Assembly: GCA_003990745.1 (NCBI GenBank)
Contig: RBNI01002088.1
Location: 1 to 19,765 of the forward strand
Origin: Jimgerdemannia flammicorona
Lineage: Eukaryota > Mucoromycota > Endogonomycetes > Endogonales > Endogonaceae
Direction of reading: 5' to 3'
Length of the DNA: 19,765 nucleotides
Shown: positions 10,537 through 19,675 of the stretch, in pieces
How the letters are laid out: each line of letters starts with the position of its first letter
Position numbering within the stretch: position 1 is the first letter of the stretch
Made by a program: the position numbers and the translations under genes
Notes under the pieces: model-generated
What the model was told of the DNA's origin: nothing
What the model saw: only the letters and a program-made list of their open reading frames with translations
Database searches by the model: none

Positions 10537-11282
10537 TAATGTTAGAAAATTCAACTGAAAACTGTAATACTATCATTACTATCTTCAATTTATAGTTAAA
10601 GTTAAATAATCTAAATAAATTTAACAATACTTATAATATATCATTTTGTATCAGACTAATGATAGTATTTAGATTGTTTATAATAAGTAATAAGTAATAT
10701 TTAAATCTAAGAGTAATAACTTATAAATAGTAATTCAAGAGTAATAACTAAGAGCTTCAATTTCATATTTAATTGTTTTATAGTAAAGTAGTAGTAATCC
10801 AGCATTTATTAATAGTTATGAAAATTCAATATAATATATATTTAAAGCTAAAAATAAAAATATAATAATATATATTATATAATATATAATATAATTTTTA
10901 ATCTTATCAATTATTGTGAACAATTGATTTTAATATTATATATTGAGGTCCAGTTAAGATATATACTGAGTCATCTACCACAATGGAGTTCCAAATTGTA
11001 ATTAATTGACAGCAGATATAATATGAATATTGTAAGTTGCTTAGTGTTTCTATGCACCAAGCAACTAGTAATAGGGTGAGGGGTAGTTTCAGCAGTAGAC
11101 ATTTTTTGAATGATGAAATAATAATTCGAAAACAGTCTATTTATTCTGTACAGATTTCGACAGCATACTTCTAAGACAGGACGTGGTGATTTCGCGACAG
11201 CATATTTCATGAATACCTTCCTGTGCAATTTCACGAGGACTCGAAGTCATGAAGACGTGAGGACGTGCAATTTTTGCAGTAC

Positions 11283-11436
11283 TATGTGGCACAAGTTATG
11301 CTTGTACTCAGAAATGTTGTACGATTATTTATTTAAGTGTATTTTAAACGGTTATTTTTTATTCAAAAGTATTTTATTATTGATGAATTTTGCCTCAAGT
11401 AGGCAGGTGCAACCGAATTTCGCGCCGGCAGAGTAG
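11283..11436 (-). repeat. Right terminal inverted repeat
   Basis: This is the inverted counterpart of 9606-9760. It ends 88 bp before the SulP start codon. Confidence 0.93.
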
Positions 11437-11524
11437 TATAATTATAATAAGCCGTCCGCATGACGCAATAAGTCGTAAGTCTTCGTTCCACGCAGACGCG
11501 TTCTTGCCAAATTCTCCCCCAAAT
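11437..11524 (+). promoter_or_regulatory. Short SulP leader next to the element
   Basis: Only 88 bp separate the element's right end from the SulP ATG, so the promoter or 5' UTR of the transporter must abut or include element sequence. Confidence 0.5.
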
Positions 11525-14212
11525 ATGTCTGCCAGCTTGTCCGTGCCTGAATCTGTGCCCAACGACAGCGACGATGATGTTATCGAGCTTCCTCGCTCTG
11601 GGGAACAAACCCCTCTCCTAAAGGACAGTGTAACTGGATACCGCAGCGCTTTCCCCTGTACGAACTCCCATTTCCACTCCTTCAAAGTTAAAAAAAAAAA
11701 TGGGATCCGTCTGATCCAACCCCAATCCATACTCTACTCCCCCTGCTAAACCCAGTGCCTTCAGCCCGTGTCTACGACAGCCCACCCAAGGACAAGCTGC
11801 AAACGTTCTGGACCCGCACCAAGTACTATGTCCCCGTGCTACAGTGGCTGCCCGCCTACGAGATGCGGTTGCTTTTGGGCGATGTCATCGCTGGCCTGAC
11901 CCTCTCATGCCTACTGATCCCTCAGGCCTTGTCGTACGCGACCGCGCTCTGTAAGCTTCCAGCCATACACGGGCTGTATGCCATTGCATTTCCAGCGACC
12001 ACCTATGCTTTGTTCGGGACGTCGCGGTAATACGCCCACCAAATATTTCCCCCATTTGATCCTGTGGAACGGGAGCAGTTCTCTTGAATGTCGATTGTTT
12101 TTTTTTTTTCTTTTTTTTTTTTTTTTTCTTCAATCTCTGTGACGTTAATACGCGGTTTCATATACCTCCCCAGACAACTCTCCATGGGCCCCGAAGCAAC
12201 ACTTTCGATGCTCGTTGGCTCCGCCATCGCCCAGATAACCCACTCATCCTCCAGCGAGCTGGATCCCCTGGCTCTTGCTTGCCTTATGACCCTCTTCGTC
12301 GGCGTCTTCACCTTCCTTTTAGGCCTCTTCCGACTGGGCTTTCTGGATTCCCTCATGTCGCGTGCCCTCCTCCGCGGTTTCATCACGGCCGTCGCCATCG
12401 TCGTCATGGTCCAGCAGAGCATCACCCTTCTCGGCCTCGTCGAGACTAGCATCGATGCCGGCATCAATGAGGCCTCCTCCACCATTGATCGCGCCATCTT
12501 CCTCATCCAGCACTTCCACCTCGCCCACCCTCTCACATCCGTCGTCTCCGCCGTTGCGTGTTCGTTCCTCTTCAGCTTCCGCCTTCTCAAAAGCAGATTC
12601 CCCAACGCTGCCACGCTACAAATTACACCCGAGGTCTTGCTCGTCGTCGTCTTGGCCACAACACTCACGGGTATCTTTCGCTGGGATAAACTCGATCTGA
12701 AGATCCTCGGCGACGTCAAGAGCGGCGGGATCCCCTGGCCATCCATCCCGAGGATGCCCAAGGTTAAGGTCGTCAAGGATATTGCATTCACGTCCGCGCT
12801 CATCTCCATTTTGGGTTTCGTCCAATCAATCGTTATCTCCAAGACGTACTCGTCAAAACATAATTATTCCGTCAGCCCCAATCGCGAGCTGATTGCTATG
12901 GGCGTCGCGAACATTATAGGCGGCCTGTTCCAGGCTATTCCCGCCTTCGGATCGGTACGTACTCTTCAATTTTTCATTCTTGCCTGACGCCACCGCCTTA
13001 TCATGCCGTTCGTTTTTCATCTGACCCTCCACCTATATCTCTCCAAACCTCTGCAGGTGGCTCGTAGCAAGATCAATGACCGCGCGGGCGCTCGAACGCA
13101 GCTGGCTGGCTTCATAGCCGGGGTGGTTTCCCTGCTCGCCATCTTCTTCCTTCTTCCCTACTTCTACTACTTGCCCAAAGCCGTGCTTTCGTCCATCATC
13201 TTTGTCGCCGTGCTCTCGCTGCTCGCCGAGGCGCCCGAGGACATCGAGTTCATGTTCCGCATTCATGCATGGCGGGATTTCACCCTCCTGTGCATCATTT
13301 TCCTCGCCACCGTCTGCGTGTCGCTCGAGATGGGGACGTTGCTCGCTGTGTCACTGTCGCTGCTGCTTACGGTGAAGGAGACGAGCTATCCTAGGATCAC
13401 GATTATGGTAAAGGGGGGGGGGATGTATGTGTGAGAATTTGGGTTAAAATGGGGTGGAAAATAAGGCTGAGCTTAAATATTGGATGGACTCGTAAATTGG
13501 TCATTGAACCCCGTTTTATTTCGCCGGGATCGCACTTGGCAGGGCCGCGTGAAAGGCACTACCAACAAGTTCAAACCAATACGTGATGCCCCCGAAGGTA
13601 TGGTCGAGCACGTTGAGGACACGCTTATTGTCCGCGTTGAGGAGCCGCTCTTTTTTGCCAACACTGGTAAGTACCGCCTTGGAGTATTTCATGTTGTGGT
13701 AAATCACGAGACGCTGAGGCTGGTCTAATCTTTGTTTCTGGGTCTTTCTGCTTTCCCCGTACGGCCTCTCGCGCAGGCCAGCTCAAGGACCGTCTGCGCC
13801 GTCTGGAGCAGTTTGGCGACATGTCGGTGCACCCGAGCGAGGAGCCTAGGTTCGGCGCTATCTCGAACGTCATCTTTGACGTCGAGCTGATGCTCGAGAT
13901 CGATGCCAGGTAGGTTGTGGATTATTGCTATGTGTTTTCCTCTTTTATTTCGTTCCGTTCCTCTTTGCCTTACCAAGCAACAATGATTTTTCTTCCGCAA
14001 ACGACAGCGCGATTCAAATCCTCATTGAAATTGTCGAGGCATACCACGCGCGCCACGTGCAGGTATTCTTCGTCAAGGTGCACGAGGAGGCGCGCGAATT
14101 GTTCCAGCTCTCGGGGCTGATCGAAAAGGTTGGCACTGACCACGTCATCAAGCGCGTATCCACGGCGATTGACTACATCGAGAACCATACGGAAAGATAC
14201 AATACTGTTTAA
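11525..14212 (+). CDS. SulP-family sulfate/anion transporter with C-terminal STAS domain
   Basis: Exons 11525-11627, 11756-12026, 12174-12954, 13057-13407, 13543-13666, 13777-13909 and 14008-14212 join in phase to 655 residues. An acidic cytosolic N-terminus is followed by the Sulfate_transp core. Its signature includes DVIAGLTLSCLLIPQALSYA and GLYAIAFPATTYALFGTSRQ, then SMGPEATLSMLVG and KINDRAGARTQLAGF. Ten or more hydrophobic segments run to about residue 495. The STAS domain (about 515-650) has VIFDVELMLEIDASAIQIL at the usual conserved loop. Family members carry sulfate or other anions, often with protons. The sequence recalls the fungal group containing yeast Ypr003c rather than the Sul1/Sul2 plasma-membrane permeases, but substrate and membrane are not shown here. 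Intron 2 holds a T12-C-T17 tract (12098-12127). The gene converges on the SBP2-like gene, 215 bp away. Confidence 0.93.
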
Positions 14213-14427
14213 GCGGGTTGCTAAGCGGGAGAGGATGACACCAGGGGATGATGCGCAACTGTATTTATCGCCATTGCTTTTTGTTCGTCTGTCTCTTTTC
14301 AAAGTACTGCGGTCGAAAAATAAAACAAGTAGATATTCGTTGGATTCTCATACATACATGCCAGCCTTTTTTTTTTTTTTTTTGGGAGACGTCCATATTG
14401 GCCACGAATCGTATGCCGCGGAATAAT
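14213..14427. other. Short convergent intergenic region with a T17 tract
   Basis: Shared 3' flank of the SulP and SBP2-ankyrin genes. A T17 run lies at 14367-14383 and an AATAAA polyadenylation-type hexamer is found near 14320. Nothing else is supported. Confidence 0.6.
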
Positions 14428-17400
14428 CTACACCGCCCCCAACATATTACGTATCTCCTTGACAATTTCCTCGTGGGATATTGGCGCAGCTTTACCGCTT
14501 CGGCCGGACTGCCTTTTCTTTTCATCTATTTTGTCTTCGATCGCTCTAGTCTTCACTTTTGCCAGCACTTTCTTGTCCTTCCCACCGTCTTCTTTTTCGT
14601 TTTCGTCACCTTCGTCCGAGCTCGTCTCCGTCTCCTCCACACTTCCTCCACCACCGGCTTCAGTCTCCTCCTTCACACCCACCACATCACCGCCCTCCTC
14701 ATTCACTGCCTCACCAATCCCAACAACCTCCATCCCCATCCCCACCACCTCCCTGGGCACTCTACCCTCTAAATCCGGTACGCCGATATCACACTTTCCC
14801 TCCCATACCAGAATTTTCACCACTTCTCTCCTACCTCCCCATGCCGCCCACCACACCGCCGTGTGTCCCATCCGATCCCGCGCGTTTACGTACGCCGCGT
14901 CCGGCGGCATGGGCTTCGAAGCGCGCGCTGCGACCGCGGGTGGCTTCCCCGAACGACGCACGTACGCTTTGGGCGGCGGCGGCGGCGGCGGCGGGATGGA
15001 TGCGTGGACGAGTGCGCGCACCAGGTCGGCGGCGGTGGTCGATGGAAAATTCGGGTCCTTGCACGCGACGATCAACGGCGTCTCGCCTTGGTTATTGACC
15101 GTGTTCCATAACGGGAGCGGCAATGCATCTGACCCCAAAGAATCCTCGTTACGGGCACTCACCTCCGCTATCCTTGTCTCCCCCGCCACCAACACTGCTC
15201 TCACCACCTCCACCTCCCCGCTCACGACCGCCATCTCCATAATCCCACTCTTGTTCGCTGGCTCCCTCGCCCACAAATCAATCACGTCCGCGTATTGCAG
15301 TAGCGTCCGCACGCACTCGAGATGTCCTCCCCTCGCCGCGACCATCAGGGGCGTAAACCCGGCAGCGTTGGGCGCGTTAACGAGCTGTCTGAGCGAGTAC
15401 GGTCTCGCTTCCCGGTAATGCTCCAACATGAGCGCAAGTACGTCGTCGTGTCCATGTGCCGCGGCCAAGAACGCACACGTCTCTCCCCGAAACGACTTCG
15501 CCGTCACGTCGACCCGGCCGTCGCCGTAAGCCTTCAAAATATGGTGCGCGAATTCGACCCGTCCGTACCGGCACGCGACCAGTAGAGGTGTCATGCCGTT
15601 CACGCCGTCGGGCTCGTCGAGGCGCCATCCTGTCGCGACGCAGCGGTCGACCAGCCCTGGGAGGTCGTAGCCGTAGTAGGCCGCGAGCCAGAGCGGGGTC
15701 TCGTTGCGCGAGTTGTGTAGGACGGGGGGCATGGGTTGGGGTCGTTGCGGCCTGTCGTCCGCCATGTCAGACGCCTTATCTGCAGGTGATTCTCGTCCTT
15801 GCTTCGCCGCGAACTGCTGGATCCATTCCTGGCGGCCCTGCTCCGCGGCGTCGAGCATGCGACGGTGAAAGCCCTCTGCACCGTCGACCCGAGTGATGCC
15901 GATGCAGGAGAAAGAGGTGTCGCGCGTGCCGCAAATGACGGCGCCGAGGGCGTGGCGCGTCATGGAGAAGACGACAGGGGTCGAGGCCTTGTGGCAGGCG
16001 GTGAGGATTGAAAGCGTCATGTAATCCAGGCCGGCTGGTTGAGTGGGCAAGGAGAGGGTAAGAAGGTTTGGTGGGTGTTGGCTGTTGTTTACCAGGAGCA
16101 ATGAGAACGCAAATGGATATGACAATGATCGGGGGAAACCGTACTGCCTTCTTCCGTCGTTTGTTCAATGTTCCGTGCCATGATGACGCACTTGATTCGG
16201 CCCCGCTTCACGTGTTTTAGCACTTCACGAAGGCCCATGTACATCCTTCGCTTGGATTTGGCCTTTATGTTGAGAAAAACGAGATGGACATCAGCACATC
16301 AATCCTCCAAAACCCGCAACCTATGGCCGGGTTTGAGTGAAGATCGACTGTCACGGTCAATCTTGCTCGTTCCTCCTCAGTATGTGTTCGTATAAAAGTA
16401 CACGCAACTCACTTTAGTTGCATTGATGTTCAACTGCCGCTTCTGAAACCTCATAATCTCCCCTAGAAAGTCTCGCACAATTTTGTCGAGCTCCTCCGTG
16501 CATATCTGGGTGCAGTAGCTGGTAATAAAAGAATGATGTCGTCACGACATTAACAATAAATCTTTTCGAGGACTCGTCTTCCCACACAAACCCGAATCTC
16601 ACCATCTGGCCTCCCCTCGATCCCGTATGAATCGTGGCCTCTCAAGCGCGATGCGAACAGCGTGCGACTGCGGATCTGAGATCTTCTTTGAACGGCGTTT
16701 CTTGGAGGCCTGACGGCCCTGCGGTTGGGGCGTTGTCTCGGCTATGGGTGGGTTGTTGGAATTGGAAAGTGAGACGACAGACTGCTGTTGCACCGGCGTA
16801 TGTTTTGGGGGTACGATGGTGGTGGGATCGACATAGGACGGTAACGGTGACAGATGGAGGATGGAGGCGAAAGTTCTAGCGAGGCCGGGCGAAGGGGCTG
16901 CGCGGGAGTCGAGATCGAGATCGTGAGAGGGTGACGAAATACTTGTTATTTGTGGGGATATGGTAATTTTTGATCGTTCCGAGCCCTCTTTTGTCACCAC
17001 CAAGGCCATTTCTTCATTGCCGTTTCCGCTTTCTTCGACATGATCGTCTTCCGAATCTTCCCCGTTCACCTCAGTCTTCACCAATTCCTCTACCTGAACC
17101 ACCTGTTCCTCCTGCCCTGCCATGCTCGCTTTACCGACTTCCTCCGATTTCCCTCCCCCTCTTTCATCTTTAAACGCCTCATCCGCTTCCTTCCTCTTCT
17201 CAAACACGGCCTTTTTCATCTTCGTTGTCTTCTTCTTCTTGGGCGTCAGTCGTTGGATCCCGCGATACTTAACCGAAGGAGCCGACCCGTCGACCGTGTT
17301 GGTTTGCGTCAATTGCAGCTTGTCCGGGTTTGTTACGAAAGGTGCTCCGTGGGACCAGTCGGGCTTTGGATTCGTTTGCGAACGGGGTACGCGAGGTCGT

Positions 17401-17720
17401 TTGTCAGGGTTGTGTTGTCGCGTGACGTCTTGATACGGTCGTGACGCCGGGGCAGAGGCAGAAGACCGCCGTTGTACAGGATCTGTTGCGGCATTCTCTA
17501 TTTTCTGTTATTTTAGTAAATTGCAGGTTATCGCTTCTATTCATGTATTGTAATGGATCTGGCGCCGCATGAATAAGCATACTTCTAGCTGGTCACCGAT
17601 CAGATCAGCAAGGGACATGGGAGCGACCTTCCATTTTTTTTTGGGTTGGGCGGTAGCGAAAGCTGGCGTGGTTCCAAAGGTTTGATGTGCGAATGAGGGG
17701 TTGTTTCGTCTGTCGGCCAT
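14428..17720 (-). CDS. SBP2-like (SECIS-binding protein 2) L7Ae protein fused to ankyrin repeats
   Basis: Exons on the minus strand are 17720-17583, 17504-16603, 16518-16413, 16262-16145 and 16034-14428. All junctions keep phase, giving 956 residues. Residues 1-46 include KKKWKVAPMSLADLIGDQLE, and 123-150 a Lys-rich stretch ending AVFEKR, placed like the SID of animal SBP2 (IILKE). Residues 150-335 are low complexity and acidic/Ser-rich. The L7Ae domain spans about 346-496: CYCTQICTEELDKIV, EIMRFQKRQ (animal RFQDR/RFQER), MYMGLREVLKHVKRGRIKC, VIMARN, GLDYMTLSIL and STPVVFSMTRHALG, then a GITRVDGAEGFHRRML ending. About seven ankyrin repeats follow (532-845), interrupted by a Pro8 linker, then an acidic tail. 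SBP2 recruits eEFSec/Sec-tRNA to SECIS elements; that function here is inferred. The 16263 acceptor is AAG, not the usual C/TAG. The alternative, two genes, is unlikely because L7Ae and ankyrin share exon 5. Confidence 0.87.
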
Positions 17721-18325
17721 TTGCAGAAGAGAGTAGTATGTCTACAAGCCACCCATTTTTTTCTATTATCTCAATCCCATGGTATACTCAACCCTCTTTA
17801 ACTCCATGGCATACCAGACCCAACCACCTCCGATTGGGTTCAATCTACGGGCATTGGGGTGTATATATGTATTCGTATGTATAGATGACACAGTTGTGTA
17901 TCAAAGAATCAAAAAAAAAAAAAAAAAAAAAAAAACGTAGATGCTTTCCCTTTGTGAATCAGCCAACTGTAGCTAATAATTGTCTGAGATATAACTGAGA
18001 TATATACATTAAAGCAATCTAGTGGCAGGAGTATGTGGATATTGGACATAAGAGATTGCAATGTCAAACGCACAAAGGAGTATTGCATGACACCTAACAA
18101 AGGATTAGAGCGCGACACTAAAAAGCAAAGCAGCATTGCGCCAAACGAACAAAAGGAGCGGAGAGAAAGAAAAGATCACATGAATAGCCACAAGGAAATA
18201 TTATGTACGCATTGGCCCATCAATAGAAAATAGGGGACATTTACCATTACCCTTGAGCGGGTCTCGGGGTTGAAGTCGCCCTTCGTTGTGCTTGCTTCTT
18301 GCTCCGACTTCATGTCACATCGCAA
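17721..18325. promoter_or_regulatory. Divergent SBP2-like/BUB2 intergenic region with A25 tract
   Basis: The 605 bp between two divergent start codons must contain both promoters. It holds an A25 run (17911-17935) and short TATA-like stretches (17864-17871, 18000-18006). No conserved ORF or RNA gene is recognised. Confidence 0.55.
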
Positions 18326-19634
18326 ATGGCCGCTCAGATGACTTCAGTAAAGACTAGGCGGGCAGAGCTGCGCAGAGAGACGATCGAAAATATTCTAAGT
18401 ACCCCACACAGTTCAGAGGAAGATGTTGCAACAAGCTTAGCGGAAATACGCAGGATTGTCGCCATCGAGGGGCTGCCCGTCGTAAGCAATTAGAAGCGAA
18501 TTCCACCGAGCTCGTCGTATCAATACTTTCTAACATCATTTTATCTCCCATATACCCATCTGCTCCGCTATGATCTCAACTCAAAAGCCAAATACTTCCG
18601 AGTTCTCTCCAGTCCGTCCGGCCCCCATCCGGCCCCGGGACCTCCAACATCGGCTCGTACATTATGACCGCCAACGCCTTCGTTCACAGGTTTGGAAGGT
18701 GTTTCTGGGTGTCTATCACGTCTCTGCTACCGAGTATACGTGCTTGGTTAAGAAGGGTCCGTCCGATGTCTACGACAAGGTGCGCAACGATACATTCCGT
18801 ACATTGGCGACGGATCAGGGATTTTCCATGGAGGTACAGGAAGGCATGCTGATAAGGGTGCTGAATGCGTTCGCGTGGAAGGCAAAAGGTAATTGGCGTT
18901 CTCTGGTTTGGCTGCGGTCAATTTTAAGTACTAGTTGAATAATATTGTCTTTACCTGAATTCCAGGCGATTTAGCAACCTCTCCCCCTCCGACAGGTCAT
19001 GACCCTCTGGAGTTTACCTACGTGCAAGGCATGAATGTCCTTGCTGCACCATTTCTGTACGCCATGCCGGAAGTGGAGGCGTTTTTTGCCTTCTCAACCC
19101 TGATTCAGTACTGCTGCCCGATGTACGTCCAGCCATGCTTGCAGGGTGCGCATTGCGGATTGAAGGTAAGAGTGGATCTACATTCTGGCACATAATCTTG
19201 CAATTTTCCTCTTTCGCATGTCCTGTACGTCCTGCCAACTCGCGCGCGTTCTTGCAGTTGTTGGACATGTGTCTTCAGGTTGTAGATCCAGAGCTGTTCG
19301 GGTACCTGCGCGGCAAGAGCCTAACGGCAGAATTATATGCGTTTCCATGTAAGCTACGTTGCAATTTCTTTCACCGACATTAGCATAACTTTAAGACCAT
19401 ATTTTGTACTCAAATGATATATCTGCTAAGTTTATTCCCAAAAAGACTCACTGCTTGCTATTGTAAACTTGAAAATGCTCGATTAGGTGTTTTGACTTTC
19501 TCTGCGTGCACACCACCTCTGGATCAAGTACTGGAACTTTGGGATTTCCTTTTTGCGTTTGGGATGCATCTCAATGTATTGTGCATTGTCGCACAATTAT
19601 TAATGATTCGAATCGATCTTTTGCAAAGTCCAAG
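18326..19634 (+). CDS. BUB2: Bub2/Cdc16-type TBC GTPase-activating protein (3' truncated)
   Basis: Bub2 (Cdc16 in fission yeast), with Bfa1/Byr4, is the GAP for the Tem1/Spg1 GTPase that times mitotic exit and septation at the spindle pole body. Exons read 18326-18481, 18603-18888, 18966-19165, 19258-19348 and 19487-19634>. The exon 2 start is uncertain: an acceptor at 18587 would also keep frame. The TBC domain shows WKVFLGV, the arginine-finger motif VRNDTFR (IxxDxxR class) and the glutamine finger YVQGMNVL. It continues with MYVQPCLQGAHCGLK, GKSLTAELYAFPC, LTFSACTPPLDQVLELWDF and LFAFGMHLNVL, all strongly Bub2-like. The start at 18326 is the first in-frame ATG. The last donor (19635) opens into homopolymers at the window edge, so the final residues are missing. 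Confidence 0.93.
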
Positions 19635-19641
19635 GTTGGGG

Positions 19642-19675
<34 letters not shown>

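Larger units (their letters stand above)
9606..11436. mobile_element. Non-autonomous fold-back DNA element with long inverted arms
   Basis: The ends are inverted copies: CTATGCCGGCACGAAATTC at the left, and its near-complement ending CCGGCAGAGTAG at the right (a 3-bp indel separates them). TA flanks both (9604-9605 and 11437-11438), consistent with a TA target duplication, though other short AT-rich boundaries are possible. Near-identical terminal inverted repeats run for about 155 bp. Recognisable but diverged inverted homology continues inward to about 10140 on the left and about 10880 on the right (shared ACTAAGCAACTTA, GATGACTCAGTAT). The core (about 10080-10920) is almost entirely A/T and has no usable ORF. 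No transposase is seen, so mobility would need one in trans. The structure fits a Tc1/mariner-like or MITE/fold-back derivative; the superfamily is not established. Confidence 0.85.

Noticed and set aside
10971..11234. Protein-coding gene inside the fold-back element
   Set aside because: The frame is short, lies in the inverted arm and has no recognisable domain; kept only as a possible transposase relic.
13408..13434. SulP ending at TGA 13432-13434
   Set aside because: GTAAAG at 13408 is a donor, and splicing to 13543 continues in phase into a complete STAS domain.
14459..15418. 319-codon plus-strand frame rich in Ser, Thr and Pro
   Set aside because: It is a mirror of the GC-rich ankyrin and acidic-tail exon on the minus strand; its composition is that expected of an antisense frame.
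14428..16020. Stand-alone ankyrin-repeat gene starting at ATG 16020
   Set aside because: Its first ~75 residues are the second half of an SBP2-type L7Ae domain, and the upstream exons supply the first half in phase.
16599..17312. Stand-alone Lys/Glu-rich protein gene
   Set aside because: It starts at TTG, its frame extends upstream to a real ATG at 17720, and a consensus donor just before its stop joins it to the L7Ae exons.
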